Below are positions 1 to 11,057 of a stretch of DNA of 64,000 nt, one piece after another. The notes under the pieces were generated by a model. The model was not told the DNA's origin. It ran no database searches and was given only the letters and a program-made list of their open reading frames with translations. Location: the NCBI GenBank assembly GCA_009192285.1, contig WBVU01000004.1:2564001-2628000 (forward strand), given 5' to 3'. Each line of letters begins with the position of its first letter. Position 1 is the stretch's first letter. Both the position numbers and the translations under genes were made by a program. The stretch comes from Morchella semilibera (lineage: Eukaryota; Ascomycota; Pezizomycetes; Pezizales; Morchellaceae).

Positions 1-2
1 TG

Positions 3-1365
3 GCAGAGTCAAAGGGCTACTGCTTCGACACGGAGGTCAGGGGCTTTGACTGGCCACGCTTCAAGGCAAAGCGCGACGCCTACATCAAGCGTCTCAACGG
101 CATCTATGAGCGCAATCTTGGAAATGACGGTGTCGACTACATCCGTGGGCGCGGTCACTTTCTATCGCAGAATGAGGTGGAGGTGACGGGTGAGGATGGG
201 GAAAAGAAGGTTTATGGCGCCGATAAGATCCTGATTGCGACTGGTATGTTCTTTATATATATATATATATACGTTTGTTTGGTATATACGTTGTGGGTGG
301 GTGGATGGATGGGCGGCGTTGGCTAATACGAATATGTATGTGATGGCAGGCGGATATCCGTTGATTCCCAAAGACATCCCCGGCGCTGAGCATGGCACCA
401 CCTCCGACGGCTTCTTCGAGCTCGAGCACCAGCCCAAAAAGGTTGTCCTCGTCGGCGCCGGCTATATCGCTGTTGAGCTCGCGGGAATCTTCCAGGCCCT
501 CGCCTCCGAGACCCATCTCATGATCCGCGGCGACACCTTCCTGCGCCATTTTGATCCCATGATCCAGGAGGTCATGACCAAGCATTACGAGGAGGGCATG
601 GGCATGAACATCCACCGCCACTCGAAGCAGACAAAGGTCGAGAAGGACGAGACCACCGGAAAACTCACCATCCATTATGAGGATGTCAATGGCCCGGCGG
701 TCATGCACGATGTCGATACACTCATCTGGGCGATTGGAAGAGCGCCGGAGACGGGGGATCTGGCGCTGGATAAGCCTGGCGTGGAGACGAATAAGAAGGG
801 ACATGTCATCACCGATGACTTCCAGAACACCAATGTGCCAAACATCTACTCCCTTGGCGACGTATCCGGCAAGATGGAACTGACGCCCGGTCCGTACTCT
901 CTCCCCCCCTCCTAACCCCCCCTCCCCGGCTAACCCTACACAGTCGCTATCGCCGCCGGCCGCCGTCTCGCCGACCGCCTCTTCGGCGGCCCGCGCTTCG
1001 CGCAGGCCAAACTCGACTACAGCAACGTCCCCTCCGTTGTCTTCGCCCACCCCGAGATCGGCACCATTGGGCTTTCCGAGCCTGAGGCACGCGAGAAGTA
1101 CGGCGACGCCAACATCAAGGTGTACAAGACGTCGTTCACGGCTATGTACTACGCGATGCTGGAGCACAAAGGTCCAACATCATACAAGCTCATTTGCCAG
1201 GGGCCCGAGGAGAAGGTCGTGGGCTTGCATATCATTGGATTGGGTAGTGGCGAAATGCTGCAGGGTTTTGGTGTCGCAATCAAGATGGGCGCGACGAAGG
1301 CGGACTTTGATAGTTGTGTGGCGATACACCCGACGAGTGCGGAGGAGCTGGTGACGTTGAAGTAG
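3..1365 (+). CDS. GLR1: Glutathione reductase, 3' part (start lies left of the window)
   Basis: Flavoprotein that reduces glutathione disulphide with NADPH. Three exons are visible: 3-243, 350-889 and 944-1365, with introns 244-349 (GTATGT...GGCAG) and 890-943 (GTCCGT...ACAG); all phases close. The NADPH-binding segment [13 protein letters not shown] and the phosphate-binding arginines in [12 protein letters not shown] are present, as is the FAD-binding [13 protein letters not shown] segment. The C-terminal interface motif HPTSAEELV carries the catalytic histidine. The redox CxxxxC motif would lie upstream of base 1 and cannot be seen. The protein ends ELVTLK, as fungal enzymes do. It faces a SERF-type gene in convergent orientation. 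Identification is secure; only the 5' end is missing. Confidence 0.96.
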
Positions 1366-2090
1366 GGGGTGGTGGAGCGGGTGGAGTAGATGTAGGATAG
1401 TAAATTTATTATGTTTTTGATATCATTGACTGGATGTGTATGTAGGATGATAAAGTGTTTTTTGGATCTTCGCATTGAGATTGAGATGGAACAAAGCTAT
1501 GAAACAAGACCGGAGTTGAGAGTGGGGGGTAATTAATTGAGGCGTCCAATCCCAAGAAATAGTGGCCGAGTGATAATGCATGTTGTATCCAAGTGCTAAG
1601 GCGCGCGGGTCAGGCCGCCAACGGATCTACCAGCTATACATCAGCGGGCGATCATGGGCCGGGTGAGATTTTTGAAGATAATAATATAGTTAATCGATTG
1701 ACACAATTCTGGATATCCTCAGGCACACGCACTAAACAAAGAACCAGAGCGCATACAATACAAAGGCCATACCACTAACTACTACTTGGCGCGCCAAATA
1801 TCTAAAGAATATGATGCCCCCAGACTGATTTTTTAAAAAGAAGATATGCTAAACTAAGGTTCTGGTAGCAAAAGATAGAAAAATAAAAACAAAACGCACA
1901 AAGGACAAAAACGCTCTTCCCCTCCAATCATGGTCGCCATCATACAAACTCGTAAAAAAACAAATGCTGTTTTTCTTCTTCTTCCTAGCTGATAGCCGCC
2001 AAAGAAGAATTTTCCAAACAGCCCCAGTACTCCGTGTCCCTTACGGGTTGCCCGTATAGTATGTGTGTATGTGTGGGGTGGGGGCCGGGG
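1366..2090. other. Convergent intergenic stretch
   Basis: This is 3' flank shared by GLR1 and the minus-strand SERF-like gene. It is A-rich around 1850-1960. I see no coding or RNA gene in it. Confidence 0.6.
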
Positions 2091-2761
2091 CTATTTTCCG
2101 CCACCACTACTGGAGCCTGCTTTTGCGGCTTCTGCTTTTCTCTTTGCTTCAGCTGCGGTGAGAGAGGGTGTGGGTCAGTATTTGCGCCGGAAGTTATACG
2201 TCTTTGGTGGTTTGTATTTTAGCTCATCAAAGAGGAGGGGGGAGGGTGGGGGAGGATAAGAAAGGGAATGGAGGGGGAGGGGGAGTGGAAGAAGAATAAG
2301 AATAGAGGTCCGGGATTTAGAATACCCCTGGAACTCTTTTCACTCTCACTCTCACTCTCTCCTTCTCCTTTCATCTATCTCAACCTCCTGGGTGGTGGTG
2401 GTGGTGGTGGTGGTGATGCGTTTTGATTGTGGCATATGGCTACGGGCTTGTAGTGCTTTCTATATATAGTTACCTTCTTGTTGCTTCTGACGCATAATCT
2501 GCGCGACCTGCTCTTTGTCGCGCTGCATTTCAGAGCCGGTTTTCTATTTGCAGGGTACCTATTAGCTCCTTCCGCTGCCACGGGGGGGAGAGGAGGGAAG
2601 ATAGTGAGGTGCTGTGTACAGAATTCTTGCTCTTCTGGGACGAGGCGGCCTTCTGCGCCTTCAAACGATCTCTCTCGCGCTGCCGCACCACCACCAGTCA
2701 GTATTGATAGTCCCTCTGGGGGCGATCATGGATGCCGACGTACCTGATTTCCACGAGTCAT
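2091..2761 (-). CDS. SERF/4F5-family small protein (EDRK-rich, MOAG-4-like)
   Basis: A 69-residue protein is assembled from four exons on the minus strand: 2744-2761, 2620-2679, 2474-2543 and 2091-2152. All junctions are GT-AG and the phases close. Exon 1 encodes only MTRGNQ, the hallmark start of the SERF/4F5 family, and exon 2 continues RERDRLKAQKA. Exon 3 gives a charged helix (SEMQRDKEQVAQIMRQKQQ), and the tail is a lysine/alanine helix ending GSSSGGGK. Family members are small, charged, largely disordered proteins reported to modulate protein aggregation; that role is family knowledge, not visible here. No single frame covers the gene, so it is easily missed by ORF finding. It shares a 0.7-kb divergent upstream region with the membrane-protein gene at 3457. 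Confidence 0.88.
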
Positions 2762-3456
2762 GACTGCTGTTGTGAGTTGTTGTGCTATTGATGGGTGTGG
2801 GTGTATCGCAGGTGCTTTGGGGGACCAGAGTGGGAGGTATGAGGGTGTGGGGTGAGGTGTAGAAAGAAGAAGAACGTGAGAAAGAGCGAGACAGAAGGGA
2901 AGAGAAGGGGATTTTGCCAGGTGGGCAGTGTTGGGTGGGGGGTTAGGGTTCGGCGTCCAAGAGGAGGCTCAGCCTCGCTAATCTTGATCACGTGCGCTGG
3001 GCTGGTGATCTGCGTTACTTTACCAGGTCCAGTCGGGGTGAGATCTGAAATAGCAACTAGTGCACTTTGCTGCTATTGGGTGTGCGTGGGGAGTTATTTA
3101 ATTTATATTGTTTGAGTGGGAGTTGGGAGTGCTGGAGATGAGATTGGGGTGCACAGGAAATAGAAATGGTAAGGTGTCAATAGAAATCATTGACACTCAA
3201 GTACCCGTGACTTGCGGTACTATTTGATCCATTGAATTCCATTTCTGTGGACATTCAGGTCTAACTATAGACAATTTCCAGCTCCTCTATAAATTCACGT
3301 CAGATTGTTATAAGGATACACGCCCCCTTTCAGTTAACAAATAGTCTCTATCTAGATATTCTCTTTTTCTGTCCTGTTCCACAAAATCCTCTCTAGTTTT
3401 CAGTACTCATATTAACTAGTGTATAGACCTACGCCTCCAGCTTTTAGATTTTCATA
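2762..3456. other. Divergent intergenic region (probable shared promoter)
   Basis: It separates the minus-strand SERF-like gene from the plus-strand membrane-protein gene. It contains a small inverted repeat (gtgtcaat at 3174-3181 with attgacac at 3189-3196) and AT-rich sequence near 3300-3400. No coding signal was found. Confidence 0.55.
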
Positions 3457-4598
3457 ATGCCACGGCACTCTAGGGGCTTTATAGCCCTGAATGTAATCCG
3501 CGGCTTCAGTGTAGTAGCTCTGTCCATGGCTATAGTGGCGTCCATCACACATCTGGTCAAGAGCTTCATCCAATCTAAAGTATGAGGGTACCCTTTCGCT
3601 ACCCACTCCGCTAAAATTTGCTAAATGCTCCGTGTTATAGTATTTTCTATTTGACGTCTTAAATAATCTCGTTCTTGCACTTTTCTGCGGTAAGTTTATG
3701 GCTCGTGGTGTAACGCCTCGGACTTGCTGGTTTGTTAATGGGTGGTGTCATATTATAGCGTTTCTTCTGGTTTCAGAAACACCACTCTTAAGCACCTACT
3801 ACAAGCGTCGATGGCCCCTCTTCGGCCCAGAATCCTCACTCATCAGCATTGGCAATCGCAGAGGTTATCGTCGGCTTCCAGCTTCTCGGTATGGTCAATG
3901 ATCAAAGCGGCGAAGAGGTCGAAAGTGCCGTCATCATCTCCTTCGACAAGATCCTCATGGCCGCCGGCGCGCTCAACTGCGTGACAGGCGCAATAGTCTT
4001 CATCGCTGTAGCTACACCCCCTCCCCCGGTTTTCACCGGCGTCATGATAACCCGATGATTTGGACAGAACTTTGTATTCTGCAACTCTCAGACGCACACC
4101 ACGGCACGCAAGATCCGTGCTATCTCAAAGGAAAGCAAAGAGACTCGTAGGCCTGCTACGCTGGACCGTATTGTTGCCGAAGGAGGACCCACATTCCCTC
4201 AACGCACGTTTTCCAAGGCATCACGGGTTGCGCCACAAGGCCACGAGCCTAAGAGAGTCCCGTCAGAGAACGTCGATATGGCAAGTAGGAGGGCCTCGAT
4301 GACATCTAGTAAAGGTGCGTTCCCGTACGTTACGGCGTCCACATTGCCCTTACGATCACCACAGACGCCACGGCCATCACCACCACCGGCCGTAGATAAC
4401 CGTGGAAGTTGGGTAGAGGGCTCAGAGGCAGGGTTCTCGCTGTCCCAGTATGCGGAGGTGAGGCCCACGCCGGTGAGGTATGGCATACCTGGAAACTCGT
4501 ATGCGGTGTCTGAGGCGGGGGAGTCGAGTTATTCGTCGAAGCCGTCACCATCGCAGTATAAGGTGAAGGGGAATCCATATACGAGGATTGAGGAGTAG
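3457..4598 (+). CDS. Four-helix fungal membrane protein with hydrophilic C-tail; apparent +1 frameshift
   Basis: I reconstruct four exons: 3457-3579, 3641-3689, 3759-4007 and 4068-4598. The protein starts MPRHSRGFIALNVIRG and runs straight into a first hydrophobic helix. Exon 2 holds a second helix (VLNNLVLALFC, continued in exon 3). Exon 3 then reads KRRWPLFGPESSLIS, a segment typical of multi-span fungal membrane proteins, followed by helix 3 (LAIAEVIVGFQLLGMV) and helix 4 (MAAGALNCVTGAIVFIA). Between SSLIS and LAIAE the reading frame must skip one base near 3848; no intron fits there. Exon 4 is a long Ser/Pro/Arg-rich cytoplasmic-type tail ending NPYTRIEE. Function is unknown. The shift could be a sequencing error, a decaying gene or true frameshifting. 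The segments are convincing, the joined model less so. Confidence 0.6.
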
Positions 4599-5417
4599 AT
4601 GCTCGGTCTCCTCGCCCATTCCTGGGAGGCTTTTGTAGCTTTAACTGGTTTGACTTGGTGGCATCACCTCTGTTTGGGCCATTATCATTAGCAGGTGGCC
4701 ATGGTTACTGGCAATCTCGCTATCCTCCCATAGAGTAAATGGAGAACTGCTTTTTTCCCTTTTATTTCTTCCTATCCGGATAATTTAGTGCGCAGTAAAA
4801 TCAAATTTGAAATATATTTTATTTGTTTTTTTAAAAAAAAATTCTAATTTTTTTATGAGGAGGAAGAAGAAAAAAAAATACAAACGAGATGAAAGTTATG
4901 TCCCTCTTAATCGAGGTAACGGTCCACACAGTAAAACCGCTTAAACCGCCACCAGATACTAAAGAGGGGAGGCAAGGCTGTTACTATAGGCTTTAAAAAA
5001 CTTTTTGACTTTAATGACCATGGAGAAAAGGCCGTCAAAGCTTCGAAAGTGCCAGTGCTTAAAAAAAAAAAAAATCTGCGGCAGAAAGGGGGGGAACAGT
5101 TCAAAAAAAATAATAATTGTATTATTGGAATTGGAATTGGATTGATGTACATGACACTGCTACTGGGGAAAAAATAGTGTTAACGTCGCGGGGAAAGGAA
5201 AAATCTTGCCTTTTTAAAGAGTCGAATTTCACGTGATAAATTTATGTACTTGGTACAAGAAAGGAAGGTGCATTTTGGCCGCCGCGCTTGGCTCTTTGAT
5301 TGTACCTACTTTACATAGGTGCTTCACGCGTCTCCCTGGCGGCATTTGAAAGCTTGGAACTTTCAACCGCTCTCGACTAAGCTTCAGCACCCCCTAATAC
5401 AGCCCTAATAATAACTA
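4599..5417. other. Intergenic stretch with A/T homopolymers
   Basis: This stretch is 3' flank of the membrane-protein gene and 5' flank of the SMN gene. It holds A and T runs around 4820-4880 and 5060-5115. No gene is supported. Confidence 0.55.
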
Positions 5418-6393
5418 ATGGATACCTCAGAGAACCTACTCACACATGAGGAAATTTGGGACGACTCGACACTGGTCAATGCCTGGGACGAGGCTCTAAA
5501 CGAATATAAGGTTGGTTGGTACCTGAGAAGTTTCTTTCCAGTCCCCCGTTCCCACGGGTTTGCGCTGAGCTTCAGATGTAGTATCTGGTCATTAAATATG
5601 GCGGAGCTAACGACGTAAGGTGCGATTAGAAATATCACAGCATCGAGGCTACGGGGGAGAACAAGACAAAGATCTTGCGCGAAGTAGAGGAGGCGGAAAT
5701 GCAGGACGCGCCGAGCATGAACCAGTAAGAAACCGCCTACGTAGCCCACCTACCGGTCTGGAGGGGCTATTGCTAATAGTGTGATGTATTTGCTGCTAGG
5801 GAAGTTACGGAATACCAGCCATCGATCGAGGATGTAGAGGAGGACGGCGCAATAGAGCATGAGGAAGCTACTGCGCCCCAGGTTGAGGTTGAAGTTGAAA
5901 CCGCCGGGCAGAAGGAGTCCCAGGGAAGCCATGAGCAGGTGCATACAACGAAGGCCAAATACTTGAGGACAGGATAGGAAGCTGACGAGATCAGGTCTCA
6001 GATACCATTACCAAGATCACAGACCAAGAACAACCCCTAGTCGCTGCTCAAGAAAATAGTGCTACCGCCCAGGAAGTGAGTGCTGCTACTCAAGCCCAGA
6101 GAGAGTCACACGCCCGGATACAAAGCCATCTAGACGCACAAGCAGCTCTACAGTCAGCGCCGCCACCGTTTCCGATGAAGTTTTCCGGGGGATATAAAAG
6201 GCCAGGGTTAGTGTCTTAGCCCTCCGATCTGACGTGTATGTGGTTTTTTTTGGTCGCTAATAGAGTGAGACATGTAGATAACGAGGCGTTGAGGAATCTT
6301 ATGATGTCCTGGTACTTTGCCGGTTACTACACGGGATTGTACGAAGGGCAGCAGCAAGCACAGCAACAATTGAATGGGGGTCAACAGTCATAG
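5418..6393 (+). CDS. SMN1: Survival motor neuron (SMN)-like protein, spliceosomal snRNP assembly
   Basis: SMN oligomerises and helps load Sm proteins on snRNAs. Five exons are proposed: 5418-5510, 5630-5724, 5800-5938, 5995-6206 and 6264-6393, giving 222 residues with all phases closed. The N-terminal Gemin2-binding helix is clear (residues about 10-34: EEIWDDSTLVNAWDEALNEY then KKYHSIEA). The middle is acidic and glutamine-rich. The C-terminal YG box is excellent (residues about 193-208: LMMSWYFAGYYTGLYEG), the tyrosine/glycine helix that self-associates. No Tudor domain is seen; many fungal SMN proteins lack one or have a reduced one. A short glutamine-rich tail follows. Because each exon is small, no single ORF reveals the gene. 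Confidence 0.9.
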
Positions 6394-7704
6394 TAGCCAG
6401 GTTCGCCATAGCGGTAGGGTATCTAATAATCTTATAAGTATTACTTTCTACCTATCCGAGTCCCGCTTTCTGGCTTTTACGGGAAAGCGGAATGGAGCAG
6501 TTCTGCTTCACATCTTTAAAAACAGGCGATGAAAAAAAAGAGTGATGGGTGCAATGTGAGGGGAGATGAGATTTAAGGGCAACATTGGCTTGTCTCCCTA
6601 TGTTCCCACTAGGTTTTGTAACTGCACCTAGGCTTGGGAAAGTCTTGACAACCGTCTAGGAGAAGATTAATGTGAGTATGTTCATGTATTTGAGCCATTT
6701 TTAGACTTTTAATAACCAAGATTCGATATTCTTAAAGTCGAGACGTTAAGATTCAAATTTTCTCTTCTAAAATTAAACCTCGAGATGAACTCTCTCTCCC
6801 TAGAAAGAAAAAAAAAAAGGGTTGTCTCGTGCATATCGCTAGTCCAAGGGATAGGTGGAAAGGATAGGTTTACTAGGTGAAAATCGCAGATGGTTGGAAG
6901 GTCATAAACCCAACCCCAACGGCTCTCAAGCTACAGGGGGTGCGAGACAGATGATGTACGAATAAGGGGAGAGAAACCCTTGGATATTTCCAGAAACCGA
7001 TAACATCAGATCTGTGGTTGCCAGGGCCCAAAGTCCTGTTAGCGCCCAACTCAAACGGAGTCAAGCTTTCTGATACACGCCTCCAGACACCAACAAGACG
7101 TCGCGGCGACCCTGGTTCACCACAACCGAGGCGCCGCTACCCTGTTTATAGAACTCTATTACTACTACTATCTACTTGCGGCGAGAATAAGTTTCCACCA
7201 GGTTTGCGCGAGAAGACGCTGTTGCAACACAGAAGTGGTGGCAGAAACTTATTCTCGCGGCAAGTACTACAACAACAATTTTTGGTAACTGTGCTTGAAA
7301 TACAGCCAGTGACTGGTCCAGGGGTTTGCAACAGGCCTCTAAATGGAGAATTCCTCGCATGGAAAAGAAAAAATACTGTTAGGCCCGAAAAAAGGTACTG
7401 TTTATGCACTGCATAGGGGCTGGAGAATTTAGAAGCTGCAAATATAAACATAGAGCTCTCCCTCACTCCCTTTAGCTTTATCCTTCCTTCTTACTTTACC
7501 TACCTACTCCTCATCTTCCTTGCACTCTTTCTTTCCTAGGCCGAGTTGTTTCCTTCTTTACGTCTTTCCTACTCGCCTCTTGATTACTCCGCTTTACGAG
7601 TCGGGACTCGACGTTTCTACCCTATACCCCTCTTTCCCTTGCTGCTTCCCCCGCTGAGCGGTCATACTTCATCCTTAACGTAATTCCTGGTATCGAAATC
7701 CAAT
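6394..7704. other. 1.3-kb intergenic region upstream of the cupredoxin-like gene
   Basis: It contains an imperfect inverted repeat at 7173-7266 (listed separately) and a pyrimidine-rich leader at 7480-7690 just before the ATG of the secreted-protein gene. The 132-codon ORF over 7018-7416 has no recognisable domain and includes the hairpin, so I do not call it. Confidence 0.5.
7173..7266. repeat. Imperfect inverted repeat, about 28-bp arms
   Basis: The left arm at 7173-7200 (tacttgcggcgagaataag...) is complementary to the right arm at 7236-7266 apart from a few mismatches and a small bulge, with a loop of about 35 bp. It could be a MITE-like footprint or fold as a hairpin RNA. No second copy was seen in this window. 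Confidence 0.65.
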
Positions 7705-8780
7705 ATGAGATTCGCTACCGCCCTTCTAGTCTCTTCCGCCGCTGGCTTATCTTTCGCCGCACATCCAGCGGCAGAGTCCATCACATTTGGCTATGTCTCT
7801 GGCCCCGCCGAAACTACCGTTATTGCCGCCCCTGTCTTGGCAGAGAGCTCATCCAGTTCGGCCATGATGCACGTTGCTTCCAGTAGCTCCGTATCAGCAA
7901 TGGCGCATCCACCAATGAGTTCCGCAGCGGCCGCAGAGGCTACAAGTGCTGCTGCTATGACTACAGCTATGGGCACATATACTGCCTCGATGGCCGCACC
8001 AGCATCCTCAGGTGGACCAACAACACATACCGTAAGTACATAGCTATTAAGCGCCATTTTCCACAATACCTGAGCAACGATCATTGACCATGCACATAGG
8101 TAACCGTCGGCGGCACCGCAGGCTTAGTCTATGCCCCCAGCCAGATCGTAGCAGCGGTAAACGATGTGGTGCAGTTTATATTTATGTCACAAAACCACAC
8201 AGTCACGGAGTCAACCTTTGCCCTGCCCTGCAATAAGAAGGCCCCCGACGCACCCGACTCGGGCTTCTTGGCTAACCCTAATAATACTATTGTACCCGCC
8301 CCAACATGGGAGTACACCGTGACGGGCACTGAGCCTACATGGTGGTACTGCAAGCAGAGGACTGGGACGCATTGCGGGAAGGGAATGGTATTTGCCATCA
8401 ACCCCACCGTTGAGAGGTCCTTTGATACATTCAAGGCTGCCGCGATCATGCTGAACGGGACCGCCACAACGACCTCTAGCGCCGCTGCTGAGACAACGGC
8501 CGTAGGAACTGTTACATTGATCGCTTCACCAACGTCCCAGCCGACAGATGTGGTGGCGACGGCGACGGGGGCTGCGCCAATCCAGACGGGGTGGAATCAA
8601 GGTGGTGCCAACACTTGCCAGTGCGCGTGCCTTTGTGGGGTTGCGGCGTTCCCGCAGGGAGATGGTGTTGGGGCCTATGGTGGCTTTGGAGGTAACTCAC
8701 CTCTTTGAGGGTTGGGCACATTGTATAATCGTACATAGCTGATTTCTTTTGGTGTAGGCTCTCTTCCGGCACCTTGGTAG
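7705..8780 (+). CDS. Serine-rich secreted protein with a cupredoxin-like domain
   Basis: The N-terminus MRFATALLVSSAAGLSFAAHP is a classic signal peptide. It is followed by an Ala/Ser/Met-rich linker, then a cupredoxin-like domain starting VTVGGTAGLVYAPSQIVAAV. Candidate copper ligands are His in QNHTVTES, Cys in WWYCKQ, and His/Met in THCGKGMVF, as in fungal extracellular serine-rich plastocyanin-like proteins. Exon 1 is 7705-8031 and exon 2 starts at 8100; the GTAAGT...CATAG intron is phase 0. Two ends are possible: read-through to a stop at 8706-8708, or a 66-bp third intron (GTAACT...GTGTAG) and a last exon from 8758 to the stop at 8780, ending SLPAPW. I prefer the spliced end. A cell-wall or extracellular role is inferred from the family. 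Confidence 0.8.
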
Positions 8781-9690
8781 ATAATTGCTTGCTTCCTCTG
8801 CGAGGTGTTGGCTACTAGTTAACTTTGTCTCTCTGTCTCTCTATCTTTTTCTTTCTATGTTTTCCTTTCGTCTTTTTTTCTTTTCCTTCATTAAGGTCTT
8901 CGCATTTGATTATGGGCAAGCCCCTTATAAAATCTAATTTTGCTTATTATTATCTGGGGGCGGGCTTCTCGAAAATTCTGTTAAATTGCAGTTAATATCT
9001 CTTACCCCCTTCAGTCCATTTCACCCTCCTATCTTCTCTTCCTCTTCCTCTTCTCGTGTGGCTTCTTAAGACTTGCGTACTTTTTTATATGTATATACTT
9101 TTTAAGAAGCCTTATTTTCATTTGTCTTCATTTGTCTTTTTTTTTTCTTTTTTTTTCTTTTCGTTTTTTATAAATTTGGGTCGGTCAATTAAGAAGGATA
9201 AAATATGCTGGTTCGTATATAAGTAACTGGTTTGTTTGGTCTGTGATCATAAGATAAAAAATATAGCACTTGAAGTGTTTACTCCATTCCAATATCCTAT
9301 CTACATAGCTACATTGATTACCAAAAACACTCTCAAATACCTACATGTACTTACTAGTAGCATAGGAGTGACCGATCAGTACTTCTCCAAGAATGTTACA
9401 TAAGTACATGTACATAAGTACGACGGGGGTAGGGTATTAAATATACCTAGTAGTGTACGTAAATACATATTTGGAATTACAAAGCCCCCCCACTTCAACT
9501 GTCCCTGGTACCGCATATAAACCCCAATACAAGAACTATTTCACCTTGAGACGCAATTTGAAACCCGGGGCCGCGAACAGGGCTGCGACAATTCTTGGCA
9601 ACCTTCCAACAGCCGCAGCAGCTCCCCCCCCCCAGTTAGAGGTGCTGCACACTATCCCCTTCCCCCCCCCCCCTCTCCAGAAACAGAAAC
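8781..9690. other. Intergenic stretch, T-rich then TACATGTA-rich
   Basis: A T-rich 3' flank covers about 8820-9170. Repeated acatgtac/taagtacatgt motifs lie at 9340-9430. A C-rich leader precedes the next ATG. No gene is supported. Confidence 0.5.
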
Positions 9691-10846
9691 ATGGCAACCG
9701 TCGACTATGCCTCAGAGCTCAGCAGTTTCTTCAACGCCCACCGCGGCACCCCCGTATCCATAGAGTACTACCCCCCAGACTCACCCCTCTTGACGTCCGG
9801 GCCCAATATCGCAATCCCAAAGTCGTATCTCATCGGCGCCTTTAGTAGCGCTTTTGCAACTTTCAATGCGCTCCTTCCTGTCGCGCCATGGGGTGCAGAG
9901 GACGCCCGGGCCCTTCTTGATGCTACCCTTATCCTGATACTTGTGGCGGCTGAGCACACCACCGCCGTTAATACGCGGCGACGGATACTAAAGCTAGGGC
10001 TAGGGGACCGCGTGGTGACGCCGCGGGACGAGATAAAGCTGCTAGAGGGTATCCTGACGAGCCATTTAGCAAAACATAACAAGTCCCCAAGCTTATGGTA
10101 CTATCGGCGCTGGATCATAGAGACATACGGGATAGAGGTTTTAGGCGAGGACGGGATAAAGGAGGAGTTGGAAGTGGTGAGGAAGAGCGGTGAGGCGCAT
10201 CCAAGGAATTACTATGTAAGAAATAATCAAGCGCCTCTTCTACTTCCTCTTCTTCGTCTTCTTCTTCTTCTTCTGCGGGAAACAAGTCGCTGAAGGGTTA
10301 GGGGGCTAGGCCTGGAGCTATGCGCGGTTTATTGTCGACAAATTCTATAGCGCTGATGGGCCCCAACCAGGGAAATACAGTATTTTGCCCCCACCGTTGC
10401 GGGGACTGATTGAGAGCCATGCGGTTCTGTGTAGAACTCACGTATCGGATACCAGCTTTTGGTCTTTCTTGCTGTTCCTGTTCTATAAAGCTCTGGAGGA
10501 GGAGTCGCCGTCGGGTGGTTGTGGGCACGTATATGCATTTAGTATCACGAAAGAGGCGGCAATATATGCGCATGATATTGCCAGAGGGCACGAGAGTGTG
10601 TGGGTATTTATAAGAACCGTAATGATTGACGAAAGGCTACTAGAGAAAGCTCAGAAAGAAGAATTGGTTGGTATGGTAAAAAATTGGGTGCAAGGAGGGG
10701 AGGAGGAGGGGGCCAGAGATCTAGAGCTGGGGCTTGAGAAGAAGGTCCTAAGGTGGATATCCAGAAGGTCTACCAGTACATGTAGTTCAAAATCCCCATT
10801 GGCAGCTGGATCTGGAGAAGTGCATGTAATAACTGTTGATATCTAG
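9691..10846 (+). CDS. Protein prenyltransferase alpha-subunit repeat protein (PTAR1-like)
   Basis: Two exons, 9691-10215 and 10310-10846, encode 353 residues; the intron is GTAAGA...GCTAG, phase 0. PPTA-type repeats are visible: SLWYYRRWIIE at about residues 133-143, and HPRNYY joined across the intron to AWSYARFIVDK at about residues 170-186. These Trp/Arg helical pairs are the signature of protein farnesyl/geranylgeranyl transferase alpha subunits and PTAR1. The protein lacks the regular spacing of five repeats expected for RAM2 or BET4, so I prefer the PTAR1-like class, whose exact substrate in fungi is not settled. The upstream leader contains C runs (9620-9670). Confidence 0.8.
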
Positions 10847-11057
10847 AGCAGTTATTACTCAGTATTACTATTACTATCATTGAGGATCGGGATTGCCACA
10901 GACCGAGTGATAATCCATGACGGCATGGTCCAAGCTCATCACAACCTAAATTGTATGTATGTGAGATATTTCATGCGTAGTCAAACGTCCTCCTATCACA
11001 CCTCACAAAACACTTTTATATATAGACAGAGAGATATACACACTCACATCCTGCACG

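Noticed and set aside
253-1167. 304-codon minus-strand ORF opposite GLR1
   Set aside because: It is the GC-rich third-position shadow of glutathione reductase and crosses both of its introns; no domain is recognisable.
7018-7416. 132-codon ORF before the cupredoxin-like gene
   Set aside because: It reads through an inverted repeat, has no domain, and its codon use is unlike neighbouring genes.
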